Positions 23,617 to 31,409 of a stretch of 32,732 bases of DNA are shown piece by piece. Under the pieces are notes generated by a model, which saw only the letters and a list, made by a program, of their open reading frames with translations, was not told the origin of the DNA and ran no database searches. The translations under genes were made by a program, and so were the position numbers. How positions within the stretch are numbered: position 1 is the stretch's first letter; every line of letters begins with the position of its first letter. Source of the DNA: Zetaproteobacteria bacterium (GTDB lineage: Bacteria; Pseudomonadota; Zetaproteobacteria; Mariprofundales; Mariprofundaceae); contig JAJRTF010000112.1 of NCBI GenBank assembly GCA_021545585.1, positions 1 through 32,732 of the forward strand. Direction: 5' to 3'.

Positions 23617-24402
23617 CTAAATCCTTTTGTTTGGAGACTGGTATTTTTTCAGCAGGGCGATAATGTGCCCGATTTTAATCTTGGCGGTCATTTTCAGCGG
23701 GATATGCCGGGCGTCATCGGTCATCCATATCTTGATTTTTCCCTTGCTGGAGAAAATCCCTTCGGTTTTCAGCCTGGGTTCGACCTCAATACAGTCGACA
23801 AATTCACCCCAGGGTGCCTTCAGTTTTTTTTTCCTGGAGGAAACGTTAACGGTGAGTTCATAGCGTTTGCGCGAATCAAACACCGGAATGCTCAGTGTTT
23901 TTCCGGCTGTTAATGGCATGCCTCTTACGGCAAAAAAAGCATCGAGTACGCTTAAGTGGCCGGCAGCCACATCATAACTGTCGGTTTTTCCATTTTGCGT
24001 GAAGGTGGCTTTTCCCCGCTGCCAGAGAAAGCGGGTCTGTTTGCTGGCATGATATTTTCTCTCATGCTGCACGATATCAAACACGGTACTCTGCATACCT
24101 TTGCCGGTGCAAACACCCTTGGCTGTAATGGTGTCACGTACTTTCTTGAACAGGTCGAGAAACCGGTTGGTTCGGGCGCTGGTCTGAATCTGCCAGCGGG
24201 ACGGATCGCCGGAAACGATCATGTCGGCCGTTCCGGCATTGATAAACTCCCATCCTACACTAAAGCTCATTTGCTCACCGATAAAGGGCATGCAGGGAGG
24301 TGATTTTGCAGCAGTTGCGTTCTTGGAGGCAGCAAAAGCCGGCTGCATGAATAGCAGGCAGCTCAGCATAAGGATGCTACGAAGCATATAGGAAACAGGC
24401 AT
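23617..24402 (-). CDS. Exported DUF3108 protein
   Basis: A 261-residue protein with a signal peptide (MLRSILMLSCLLFMQPAFA). The mature part is a beta-rich DUF3108 domain, with GEQMSFSVGWEFINAGTADMIV at its start and KIWMTDDARHIPLKMTAKIKIGHI near its end. DUF3108 proteins are periplasmic and of unknown function, structurally lipocalin-like by general description. ATG 24402 shares one base with the stop of the upstream gene (TGATG) and has AAGG six bases before it; ATG 24387 is an alternative. Presence in an LPS core operon hints at an envelope lipid role, which I do not assign. Confidence 0.87.
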   Translation of the reverse strand: MPVSYMLRSILMLSCLLFMQPAFAASKNATAAKSPPCMPFIGEQMSFSVGWEFINAGTADMIVSGDPSRWQIQTSARTNRFLDLFKKVRDTITAKGVCTGKGMQSTVFDIVQHERKYHASKQTRFLWQRGKATFTQNGKTDSYDVAAGHLSVLDAFFAVRGMPLTAGKTLSIPVFDSRKRYELTVNVSSRKKKLKAPWGEFVDCIEVEPRLKTEGIFSSKGKIKIWMTDDARHIPLKMTAKIKIGHIIALLKKYQSPNKRI

Positions 24403-24968
24403 CAGAACCCTTGGAAAAATCCAATGGCCGCCAGTATGATAAGGCCGGTTATCAGTAAGGTGATGTGGTTCCATTCCCGATGTTTGCGCACCAGCTGCCA
24501 GTCAAATGACCCGGACAGGCAGGCCCGGTTAAAGCGTGGCAGTAAGGCCGGAGTGGTTTGCATGTAATCAGAATACACCTCACCGAACTGGGTGGTTAGA
24601 TAACGCTCTTCATTTTTCCAGGTTGGCGCATACATGATAAAGAAGGCCGGCACGACAACAAGGAAAGCGATAAGACTGGCAGATGCGGCACAGAACCCGA
24701 GCGCAATAATAAAATGGCCGAGATAAAGCGGATGCCGGCACATGGCATACGGACCGGTTTGGGTGACTTCGGCCATTTTGTGGATATGTCCCGATGCCCA
24801 GATACGCAGACTTTCGCCCAGCGTTACAATACACAGGCCTGCTAAAAGTGATACAGGCGTCGGCTTTGCGAATACCACAATAGCCAGCGCCATCAGGATG
24901 CTGGCTGGAATACGGGCCAGCAATAGCCATTTGTGCATGCGCTTTCCGAGGCTTTGTTCAGGTGTCAT
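24402..24968 (-). CDS. Isoprenylcysteine carboxyl methyltransferase-like membrane methyltransferase
   Basis: A 188-residue membrane protein with about five helices. GPYAMCRHPLYLGHF (residues 72-86) and the later NEERYLTTQFGEVYSDYM form the SAM-binding signature of the ICMT/PEMT-like family. Bacterial members methylate diverse small or lipid substrates and rarely prenylcysteine. It lies between waaC (11-base overlap) and the DUF3108 gene (1-base overlap), which suggests an envelope lipid or core sugar substrate. The C-terminal helix (HITLLITGLIILAAIGFF) is an extra segment compared with short family members. Confidence 0.88.
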   Translation of the reverse strand: MTPEQSLGKRMHKWLLLARIPASILMALAIVVFAKPTPVSLLAGLCIVTLGESLRIWASGHIHKMAEVTQTGPYAMCRHPLYLGHFIIALGFCAASASLIAFLVVVPAFFIMYAPTWKNEERYLTTQFGEVYSDYMQTTPALLPRFNRACLSGSFDWQLVRKHREWNHITLLITGLIILAAIGFFQGF

Positions 24969-25989
24969 TTAGTGCTCCCAGTATGGCATCCGCTTGAATG
25001 GTATCCATACAGATAAAGTGATCGCAGGCCCGTTTGAAACACGGCCCGCAGGCCGGATTCGATTCGATATGACAGTGCATGCCACCCCGGCCGTCACTGA
25101 ACGGGGCGGATCGCCATGATGCTGAAGGCCCCCAGAAGGTGACAGTTGGCGTTCCCAGAGCTGCGGCAAGATGCAACAGACCTGTATCGGCACCGATAGC
25201 TGCCTTGGCTGCTCCCAGCAATGCGGTCAATGCTGACATATTCAGTCGTTCGGGCAAGGCGTAGCCGTTGCTCTGCCCGGCCAGTTTTTGCGCCAGTTTC
25301 TGCTCGGCTTCATTGCCCCAGCTGAACAGGGGCAGGATATCCATCCGTTCGAGTCCATGGGACACATCCAGCCATGTTTTTTCAGGCAGCTGTTTGGTAT
25401 CCCAACCACCGGCTACATGCAAAACGACGTAGTTCCGACCTTGCAGATGCAGGCGTTCGAGAAAAGCAGCATCGGATGCGATCGCTGTTTTGGCCAGATC
25501 AATACGTGGCGCTGCATAGCGGATGGCATGCTCGGGGATGCGATGGGCATCATGAAGAAACGGGGCGTTTGCTACCCGGCGGTACTGCTGGACAACATGG
25601 CGCTCCTGAGGATGGAAGCAAACGCTGTGCTGTAGCCATGAGGCAGGCTTTTCACGAAGCTCGTTTCGATCTATTCCGAAGACATGTGCCCCGGTAGCTG
25701 CAGCCATCACGGCAGATTTCATGAGCCCCTGCATATCAAGGGCGACATCAAAGCCAATCCCTCTGAATTTTTTGATAGTTTTCCAGATGTCTGAAATGGG
25801 CCTCGGCCCTTTCATGGCAACCTGATGGACGGTCACCGGCTGTGGAAAAATCTCCGCGACGAAGGCATAGCGGCTGTCGATGAGCCAGTGGATTTCGCTG
25901 ACTTCCGGCCGCTGTATCAGGTCATCCAGCGCCGGAAGGCAATGAATGATATCGCCGAAGGCAGATAATTTGACGATTAGGACCTTCAT
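24958..25989 (-). CDS. waaC: LPS heptosyltransferase I
   Basis: GT9 enzyme of 343 residues that adds the first heptose to Kdo of the inner core at the cytoplasmic face. Motifs: VLIVKLSAFGDIIHCLPALDDL at the N-terminus, ALDMQGLMKSAVMA, GIDRNELREKPASW, HVAGGWDTKQLPEKTW and the donor-site IGADTGLLHLAAALGTPTVTFWGPS. These match WaaC rather than WaaF. It overlaps waaF by 4 bases and the ICMT-like gene by 11. The C-terminus has CGPCFKRACDHFICMD, a cysteine-rich tail seen in GT9 heptosyltransferases. Confidence 0.95.
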   Translation of the reverse strand: MKVLIVKLSAFGDIIHCLPALDDLIQRPEVSEIHWLIDSRYAFVAEIFPQPVTVHQVAMKGPRPISDIWKTIKKFRGIGFDVALDMQGLMKSAVMAAATGAHVFGIDRNELREKPASWLQHSVCFHPQERHVVQQYRRVANAPFLHDAHRIPEHAIRYAAPRIDLAKTAIASDAAFLERLHLQGRNYVVLHVAGGWDTKQLPEKTWLDVSHGLERMDILPLFSWGNEAEQKLAQKLAGQSNGYALPERLNMSALTALLGAAKAAIGADTGLLHLAAALGTPTVTFWGPSASWRSAPFSDGRGGMHCHIESNPACGPCFKRACDHFICMDTIQADAILGALNDT

Positions 25990-26957
25990 GTACGGCTCAA
26001 CAGTTCAAGGCAGACATCTGCGAGCATATGGGGCGTTATATTCGTCATGCAGGGGTGTCCTGCAACGGAGCATTCACGTTTCAGGCAGGGGCTGCAATCG
26101 GCCGGCTGGTAGACGATGCGTACGTTCGCTCCGCTCGGCGAGGTGCGCTCCGGATCCGTTGCGCCAAAGGGTGTGACTGTCGGCAGCCCCAGACCTGCCG
26201 CGACATGCATGAAACCGGAGTCGTTGCACAGCATCAGCCGGCAGGCGCTGATCAGATGCAGGGCTTCGGCAAGGCTGGTCTGTCCGGCGGCATTCCAGCA
26301 GGGCGCAGCAAGGTCTGCCAGTATGTGCTTGCCGGTTTCGATATCGCTTTCCATGCCAAGAATGAGGAGCTGCCAGCCATCTTCGGCAAGGCCTTTTGCG
26401 ACCCTGGCATATTGCCCGGCAGGGTAACATTTGGCACCGCCGAACTGGGCTCCCGGGGCAAGGCAAATCACACGTTCGGGGACCAGGCCATGTTTTTCCA
26501 TGATGCTTTTACCTTGCCGTGCTGCATCGGCCGGAGCAGCCAGTTCGACTTCGCTGCATGGCGTGGCAATACCCATCTGCCCGGGGATATCGAGATAAGA
26601 CAGACGGTGATGTTGATGCCTGAGGCTCAGGCAGCGGGGCAGTGGATGGGTGAGCAGCAGGCGGCGCCATTGGCCACGGTAGCCAATAATGTTCCTGACG
26701 CCAGCTCTGCGGCATTGCCATGCGGAGCGAAAGCTGTTGGGGAACAGGTATGCTGTGTCGGCTGAAGGGAGCGCATCCACATACGAGCTGTTGTGCAAGT
26801 CAAGATAAGGCAGTAAATCCTTTAACCATGCTCTGCCAAAGATGCTAATCCGGGCCCCGGCATGGTGCTCGACAATAGCTCGCATGGCAGGCTGGGCCAT
26901 GATGACATCGCCAATCCAGTTAGGCGGCAATAGCACAACATGTTTTGCTGTGTTCAT
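25986..26957 (-). CDS. waaF: LPS heptosyltransferase II
   Basis: GT9 enzyme of 323 residues that adds the second heptose. Features: LLPPNWIGDVIMAQPAMRAI (the NWIGD element is typical of WaaF), YLFPNSFRSAWQCRRAGVRNIIGYRGQWR, CLAPGAQFGGAKCYPAGQYA and LMLCNDSGFMHVAAGLGLPTVTPFGATDPERTSP, then a cysteine-rich end. In E. coli WaaF the phosphate loop reads PGAEFGPAKRWP; here Arg-Trp is replaced by Cys-Tyr, a small variation. It overlaps waaC and the upstream methyltransferase by 4 bases each. Confidence 0.95.
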   Translation of the reverse strand: MNTAKHVVLLPPNWIGDVIMAQPAMRAIVEHHAGARISIFGRAWLKDLLPYLDLHNSSYVDALPSADTAYLFPNSFRSAWQCRRAGVRNIIGYRGQWRRLLLTHPLPRCLSLRHQHHRLSYLDIPGQMGIATPCSEVELAAPADAARQGKSIMEKHGLVPERVICLAPGAQFGGAKCYPAGQYARVAKGLAEDGWQLLILGMESDIETGKHILADLAAPCWNAAGQTSLAEALHLISACRLMLCNDSGFMHVAAGLGLPTVTPFGATDPERTSPSGANVRIVYQPADCSPCLKRECSVAGHPCMTNITPHMLADVCLELLSRT

Positions 26958-27673
26958 GAAACCGGCGATATGGGTGATGCGTGCTCTGTGGTTGCTTGTA
27001 CGGCATCTTTACGGGAGCAGGCGAACAGGTGCTCCTGTCTTTTTAAAACAGGTAGCCAGCTATGCTGTTCATCGACAATGATGTCATCCTGAATGGAAAA
27101 GTGGCGCTCCAGCGTGTTGCGAATACCCTGCAGGGAATAGAAATAAGGACAGCTTCCCCGGCATAACCAGGGAAACCAGCGCTCGGCCAGATAATGCAGG
27201 CGGGCCTCAAGCCCCGAATGGGTGCGGATGCTCAGTAGCAGCAGCCCGTCATCCCTGAGCAGGCGCTTGATTTCATTCATGATCAGTTCGGGATTCAGGC
27301 TGAAAGATATGGTGTTCAGGCAGATGATCAGATCGAACGAGCGATCCTGATAAAGAATGTTCTCGGCTGTGCCGGAAATATATTCCCCGTCAGACAGCTC
27401 GCCGGGGAACATGCGCCTGAAGTCATCAATCAGGGGATCCAGAAATGTTTTGTTCTTTTGCGGCAGAGCCTGGGTCAGGCACAAAGCCCCGCAGCCGATT
27501 TCGAGGATGTTTGCATCGCTGTCCAGTCTTTCTGTAAACGGTTTTAAAAGTTCCAGATATTTGGCTTCTGATGCTTTTCGTTCATCCGCCAGATTTCTGT
27601 TTTTCCAGAAATCCAGTGCAGACTGCTGGGTCTGATTCCAGCGGCTGCGTGAAATTGCGTGATGTTTGCTCAT
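26954..27673 (-). CDS. Class I SAM-dependent methyltransferase
   Basis: A 239-residue protein with the SAM motif ILEIGCGALCLTQAL (56-70), the acidic FLDPLIDDFRRMF and FDLIICLNTISFSLNPELIMNEIKRLLRDDGLLLLSI, the standard motif IV to post-III layout. It is coupled by 4-base overlaps both to lpxL upstream and to waaF downstream, so it is made with the inner-core enzymes. The target is unknown; a sugar or lipid intermediate of LPS is the contextual guess. It is one of four soluble methyltransferases in the island. Confidence 0.87.
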   Translation of the reverse strand: MSKHHAISRSRWNQTQQSALDFWKNRNLADERKASEAKYLELLKPFTERLDSDANILEIGCGALCLTQALPQKNKTFLDPLIDDFRRMFPGELSDGEYISGTAENILYQDRSFDLIICLNTISFSLNPELIMNEIKRLLRDDGLLLLSIRTHSGLEARLHYLAERWFPWLCRGSCPYFYSLQGIRNTLERHFSIQDDIIVDEQHSWLPVLKRQEHLFACSRKDAVQATTEHASPISPVS

Positions 27674-28557
27674 GATCGGGCCTGTCCGGCGGCTTCCTGC
27701 TCATCCAGAAACAGCCAGCGGCGGTGAATCCATAGCCATAGCTCGGGGCGCGCATGAATCGCAGGCGCAAAACTGTCGCAAATGACTTGCATCATGCCAA
27801 CTTCATCCAACTCTGTTCGATCGGTCAAGCCATGCAGTGGAATGGGCAGGAATTCCAGCCTGAAACGGAACGTCCGTCCGATTCTGTGCAATACAACGCC
27901 GAATACCGGCGTCCGGTATTTGCCGGCGAAAACAGCGGGCAGGGTGGTGGTGTTGGCCAGATGGCCCAGAAAAGGAACAGGCATGCCGTTGGAAAGATGT
28001 TGATCCACCATGACGGCGATGCAATGTCCCTTCTTCAGGGCACGTGGCAGCCAGCGCAAGCCTTCGTGTCGGGATTGAAAGCTGGCTCCAAAACGTTCGC
28101 GAAAGTCTTTCAGTACGGTTTCTGCCGATGCCTGCCTGAGGGGACGGTAAATAACATCGGAGTTATAGCCCAGCATAGAGACACAGAGTCCACCCAGTTC
28201 CCAGTTGCTATGGTGACAGGCGGTGAGAATAATTCCTTTACCCTCATGCATGGTTGCTTCAAAAGCGGCTTTACCCACTACTTCAATACGGGACAATAAA
28301 AAATCTTTCGAGCGCAGAAACACATGTGGCAGCTCAAGACTGGTTCGCCCCAGTTCCGCAAAGGATTCGCGGGCCACGCGCCGTTGCCACTGCAGATCCC
28401 GCTCCGGGTAGATACGATTGAGATTTTTTAAGGCTATGGCCCGGTGACGGGCATCCAGCAGATACGCTGTGCGCCCCAGCCCCGCGCCAATGGCGCCAGC
28501 CAGACGTACCGGAAGCAGGCTGATCAGCCAGCAGATGGATTTTACGAGCAGGGCCAT
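27670..28557 (-). CDS. lpxL: Lipid A late acyltransferase (LpxL/LpxM/HtrB family)
   Basis: A 295-residue inner-membrane acyltransferase with one N-terminal membrane segment. The catalytic H-x4-E motif is HHSNWE (residues 115-120) inside LTACHHSNWELGGL, and AVMVDQHLSNGMPVPFLGHLA gives the second conserved block, with an aspartate normally used for catalysis or binding. These enzymes add secondary acyl chains to Kdo2-lipid A. The paralog (LpxL or LpxM) cannot be decided from sequence alone. The gene starts 26 bases after the Trm112 gene and overlaps the methyltransferase gene by 4 bases. Confidence 0.88.
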   Translation of the reverse strand: MALLVKSICWLISLLPVRLAGAIGAGLGRTAYLLDARHRAIALKNLNRIYPERDLQWQRRVARESFAELGRTSLELPHVFLRSKDFLLSRIEVVGKAAFEATMHEGKGIILTACHHSNWELGGLCVSMLGYNSDVIYRPLRQASAETVLKDFRERFGASFQSRHEGLRWLPRALKKGHCIAVMVDQHLSNGMPVPFLGHLANTTTLPAVFAGKYRTPVFGVVLHRIGRTFRFRLEFLPIPLHGLTDRTELDEVGMMQVICDSFAPAIHARPELWLWIHRRWLFLDEQEAAGQARS

Positions 28558-28582
28558 TCGGCTTCAGATGAAGAGGAGAAAT

Positions 28583-28753
28583 TCAGGCTGAAATATCGCG
28601 GGCTTCGTCGACCAGCATGACCGGGATATCATCGCGGATCGGAAATTCAAGCTGGCAGCTGTTACAGACAAGTCCGGTTTTATCCTCATTATAGTGAACC
28701 TCACCTTTGCATTTCGGACAGGCGAGAATGTCCATCAGTGCTTGATCCAGCAT
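28583..28753 (-). CDS. Trm112/YcaR family small zinc-ribbon protein
   Basis: A 56-residue protein with two CxxC pairs, CPKC (12-15) and CNSC (30-33), and the closing FPIRDDIPVMLVDEAR typical of the Trm112/YcaR family. Homologs often sit beside kdsB, lpxK or methyltransferases, and in other systems act as small activators of methyltransferases. That is interesting here because four methyltransferases lie downstream. ATG 28753 was chosen over earlier ATGs because GGAG lies six bases upstream. It is the first gene of the core operon. Confidence 0.92.
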   Translation of the reverse strand: MLDQALMDILACPKCKGEVHYNEDKTGLVCNSCQLEFPIRDDIPVMLVDEARDISA

Positions 28754-28782
28754 ATTCATCTCCATGGTCAGTGCGAAAGACA

Positions 28783-28811
28783 AGGCTAGCCTGATGCCGG
28801 TCCGGTCTCAA
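28783..28811 (-). promoter_or_regulatory. Candidate sigma70 promoter of the Trm112-lpxL-waa operon
   Basis: On the minus strand TTGAGA (28811-28806), a 17-base spacer and TAGCCT (28788-28783). The -35 is good, the -10 weak. It lies between the yccA-type terminator and the Trm112 start, the only gap before the long operon. Inferred from sequence. Confidence 0.33.
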
Positions 28812-28831
28812 GTTGTGGCAGGGCGAAAGCA

Positions 28832-28856
28832 AACGGGCTGCCACAGGCAGCCCGTT
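28832..28856 (-). terminator. Rho-independent terminator of the Bax-inhibitor-1 gene
   Basis: A perfect 11-bp stem (AACGGGCTGCC / GGCAGCCCGTT) with a 3-base loop lies 28 bases after the stop at 28885. On the minus strand it is followed by TTTGCTTT. It isolates the upstream gene from the LPS operon. Confidence 0.82.
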
Positions 28857-28884
28857 AAGATTTGTGGACCTGGCCCGGTTCTTC

Positions 28885-29541
28885 TTAATCATCGCCCAGT
28901 GTGCCAAACAGCACCAGGACATGTTCAAAGAGCAGGAATACATCAAGATACAGCGTCAGTGCGGCTGCGATATATTCGTTGTTTGGATAGTCACGCAGAA
29001 TGCTGGATGTGTCGTACAGGATGAAGGCCGAAAACAGCAGTACACCCATGCCGGAGAGGGCAATCGCCATCGTGCCGGATTCAAAGAAGAAATAATTCGA
29101 CAACCCCAGTACGATCATGGCGACAAGACCTGTCCAGACAAAGCCTTTGAGGAAGGAAAAATCCTTGCGCGATATAAAGGTGTACGCGGTCAGTGCGACA
29201 AATGCTACCGATGTGGTCATGAATGCCTGCAGTACCAGCACCGGCGATTTGGCAGCCACCATGCCGACGAGCGGCGCAATGGCAAGGCCGGTCAATGCAC
29301 CAAAGCCGAGCAGGGCGGCAAAATTAATGCCGGGAATATGGCGTACGCCCTGAACCAGAAAAATACCGCCGATCATCATGAACAGCGTCACCCATGGGTG
29401 TTCATATGGAAAGGCCAGGCCCATCGACAGATAGGCGCCGACGCTGCCAGCGGCAATACACAGGGCCAGCATGCCGTAGGTTTTACCGAGAAAGCCGATG
29501 CGTTCATCAGCCAGTTGTGTGGATGTCATGGTTTGTTGCAT
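28885..29541 (-). CDS. Bax inhibitor-1 / YccA family membrane protein
   Basis: A 218-residue protein with seven predicted membrane helices, and the family elements FLGKTYGMLALCIAAGSVGAYL at the start, SPVLVLQAFMTTSVAFVALTAYTF in the middle and ILYDTSSILRDYPNNEYIAAALTLYLDVF at the end. E. coli YccA relatives bind and modulate the FtsH protease; others are pH-sensitive ion leaks. The ATG at 29541 has GGAGG four bases upstream. It is a single-gene unit with its own promoter and terminator. Confidence 0.94.
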   Translation of the reverse strand: MQQTMTSTQLADERIGFLGKTYGMLALCIAAGSVGAYLSMGLAFPYEHPWVTLFMMIGGIFLVQGVRHIPGINFAALLGFGALTGLAIAPLVGMVAAKSPVLVLQAFMTTSVAFVALTAYTFISRKDFSFLKGFVWTGLVAMIVLGLSNYFFFESGTMAIALSGMGVLLFSAFILYDTSSILRDYPNNEYIAAALTLYLDVFLLFEHVLVLFGTLGDD

Positions 29542-29565
29542 GGAACCTCCGTAAATGAGAAACGT

Positions 29566-29593
29566 AATGTAGGGTAGAAAAAAATCCGGTCAA
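29566..29593 (-). promoter_or_regulatory. sigma70-like promoter of the Bax-inhibitor-1 gene
   Basis: On the minus strand TTGACC (29593-29588), 16 bases, then TACATT (29571-29566), 24 bases before the ATG, with GGAGG between. Good match in both boxes. Confidence 0.5.
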
Positions 29594-29674
29594 GCAGGGC
29601 CTGTCCAACGACCAAAAGCTTGCCGGAGAAGCATGAATAGCGGATGAAGGGTGATTTGAGAAGCTGCTGTCTGT

Positions 29675-30097
29675 TTATCGGATGTGTTTGTCATGCGAAA
29701 TGATTTCAGCCTCAATGATATCCGCCCGTCCATGCCTGCCGGGGCGAGTCTGGACGGGTAGCAGGCGATGAATCATCAGCTGCCGCAGCGGAGGGACAAG
29801 AAGTAGAAAGCCCACCGTGTCGGTGATGAAGCCGGGCGTGAACAGTAACAGACCGGCAAGACCGAGCAGCAGGCCGTGCACACCGTGGTCAGCCGGCAAT
29901 TCGCCCATGGCCATACGTCGCTGGGCATCAATCAGGGTGCTGAGTCCCTGCCAGCGAATCAGAAACCCGCCGAGGGCTGCAGTAAACAGGCAGAGCAGAA
30001 TGGTTGACAGGCCGCCAATGCCGCTGCCGACTTCAATCAGTACATAGAGTTCGAGCAGCGGGGTGATGATAAAGAGAAGCAAAAGAATTCGTAGCAT
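29675..30097 (-). CDS. fxsA: FxsA family membrane protein
   Basis: A 140-residue protein with about four membrane helices. It opens MLRILLLLFIITPLLELYVLIEVGSGIGG and contains LLLGLAGLLLFTPGFITDTVGFLLLVPPLR, both diagnostic of FxsA, an inner-membrane protein that in E. coli relieves F-plasmid exclusion of phage T7 when overproduced. Its cellular role is otherwise undefined. ATG 30097 lacks a Shine-Dalgarno and lies 6 bases after a -10-like TATACA. In-frame residues upstream to 30307 do not resemble the family. Confidence 0.93.
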   Translation of the reverse strand: MLRILLLLFIITPLLELYVLIEVGSGIGGLSTILLCLFTAALGGFLIRWQGLSTLIDAQRRMAMGELPADHGVHGLLLGLAGLLLFTPGFITDTVGFLLLVPPLRQLMIHRLLPVQTRPGRHGRADIIEAEIISHDKHIR

Positions 30098-30103
30098 GGC
30101 TGA

Positions 30104-30132
30104 TGTATAGGGTCTCAGAAGTTGGAATACAA
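30104..30132 (-). promoter_or_regulatory. Putative promoter of fxsA (near-leaderless)
   Basis: On the minus strand TTGTAT (30132-30127), 17 bases, TATACA (30109-30104), then 6 bases to the ATG. The -35 is weak. If real, the mRNA would have almost no leader. Confidence 0.35.
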
Positions 30133-30145
30133 GGCTTAAGAAGCT

Positions 30146-30179
30146 GCCTGATCTGTCAGGCGCATCGGTGCGCCCGATG
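30146..30179 (-). terminator. Paired hairpins after the M20 amidohydrolase gene
   Basis: GCCTGA (30146-30151) pairs with TCAGGC (30156-30161), and CATCGG (30163-30168) pairs with CCGATG (30174-30179). Read on the minus strand they follow the stop at 30201, and the second hairpin is followed by AGCTTCTT, a poor T-run. They probably end the ybdK-M20 transcript; the call is tentative. Confidence 0.4.
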
Positions 30180-30200
30180 GTGCTGCCAAAGAAACATTGA

Positions 30201-31409
30201 TTAAGCCTGTAATGCCAGCAGAGAAAGTGCCTGCACACCCGTTTGCATGGCCTGTTCATCAATATCAAAGCAGGGGTGGTGCAGGGGATAACGGGTTGCG
30301 GGGCCACTACCGGTACCCAGACGAAACAGGCAGCCCGGGATATCGCTCAGAAAGGCTGCAAAGTCTTCCCCGCCCATGGATGGTTCGGCGATATCGATCA
30401 GGGCGATGTTGGGGAGGAAACGTTTGAATATATATCTTGCATGATCCAGGCGGTTAGTATGGTTGTTGAGTACGGGGGTTGCCTGACGCAGCGAGAATTG
30501 TGCTGTAGCGCCCCATATTTCGGCAGTCTGACGAATAATGCGATCCATTTTGGTGCGAATCTGATCATGAGTATCAGGTTTCAAACTGCGGAATGTGCCT
30601 GAAAAACTGACCTTTTCCGGCATGACATTACTGGCATAACCACCATGAATCTGGCCAATGCTCAGTACGGCGGCCTGCAGAGGGTTGACCCGGCGGCTGA
30701 CAATATGATGCAGGGCCTGAATGATATGGCTGGCCACCAGAATGACATCGATGCATTCGTGCGGCCTTGCAGCATGTCCGCCGCGGCCGGTTATTTCTAC
30801 GTCAAACATGTCTGCTGCAGCACACATCACACCCTCGCGCAGACCGATCGAACCGCTGGGAAGATAGGGATAGACATGCAGGGCATAGATTGCTTCCGGT
30901 TGTATCCCGGCGAACACATCATCAGCGAGCATGGCCTGAGCACCTTCGCAGATTTCCTCTGCGGGTTGGAAGATAAAGGCGATATTTGCCCGCAATCGTT
31001 CTTTCATGCGGGTCAGTACATGCGCTGCACCGAGCAGCATGGCCGTGTGCGAGTCATGGCCGCAGGCGTGGGCAATGTTCGGATGTTGTGAGCGGCAGCT
31101 TCCTTCCTTGGCATCCTGAATCGGCAGCGCGTCCATATCAGCACGCAATACCACCCATGGTAGAGATGCATCTGTATTCAGCTTTGCCAGCACGCCGTAT
31201 CCGCCGATATTGCGTCTTACCTCAAGGCCAAGCCTGACACAGGCTTCAGCGACCTGCTCAGAGGTTTTAATTTCCTGACCGGACAGTTCGGGATGCTGGT
31301 GCAGATATCGCCGCATGCGTATGACCTCCGGCATGCATGTCTGCACAGCTGCATCCAGAGCATGTTTCAGCGAGGCGTCCGTTTCATGGTTCAGAAATGC
31401 ATCAGTCAT
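30201..31409 (-). CDS. M20D family amidohydrolase / aminoacylase-like metallopeptidase
   Basis: A 402-residue zinc or manganese hydrolase. The family pattern is clear: MRRYLHQHPELSGQE, VLRADMDALPI (metal Asp), HACGHDSHTAMLLGAA (metal Cys/His), FIFQPAEEICEGAQAML (catalytic Glu pair) and, at the end, PSMGGEDFAAF. M20D enzymes remove acyl groups from N-acyl amino acids (hippurate, IAA-conjugates) or cleave gamma-linked or small peptides. ATG 31409 overlaps the YbdK-type ligase gene by 8 bases (ATGACTGA); an earlier in-frame ATG (31421) is less likely. The coupled pair of an amide-forming ligase and an amide hydrolase suggests a shared small-molecule substrate. Confidence 0.9.
   Translation of the reverse strand: MTDAFLNHETDASLKHALDAAVQTCMPEVIRMRRYLHQHPELSGQEIKTSEQVAEACVRLGLEVRRNIGGYGVLAKLNTDASLPWVVLRADMDALPIQDAKEGSCRSQHPNIAHACGHDSHTAMLLGAAHVLTRMKERLRANIAFIFQPAEEICEGAQAMLADDVFAGIQPEAIYALHVYPYLPSGSIGLREGVMCAAADMFDVEITGRGGHAARPHECIDVILVASHIIQALHHIVSRRVNPLQAAVLSIGQIHGGYASNVMPEKVSFSGTFRSLKPDTHDQIRTKMDRIIRQTAEIWGATAQFSLRQATPVLNNHTNRLDHARYIFKRFLPNIALIDIAEPSMGGEDFAAFLSDIPGCLFRLGTGSGPATRYPLHHPCFDIDEQAMQTGVQALSLLALQA

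Noticed and set aside
28813-29577. Plus-strand frame of 254 codons
   Set aside because: It is antisense to the Bax-inhibitor-1 gene, and its composition (many Q, G, H) is typical of a shadow frame.
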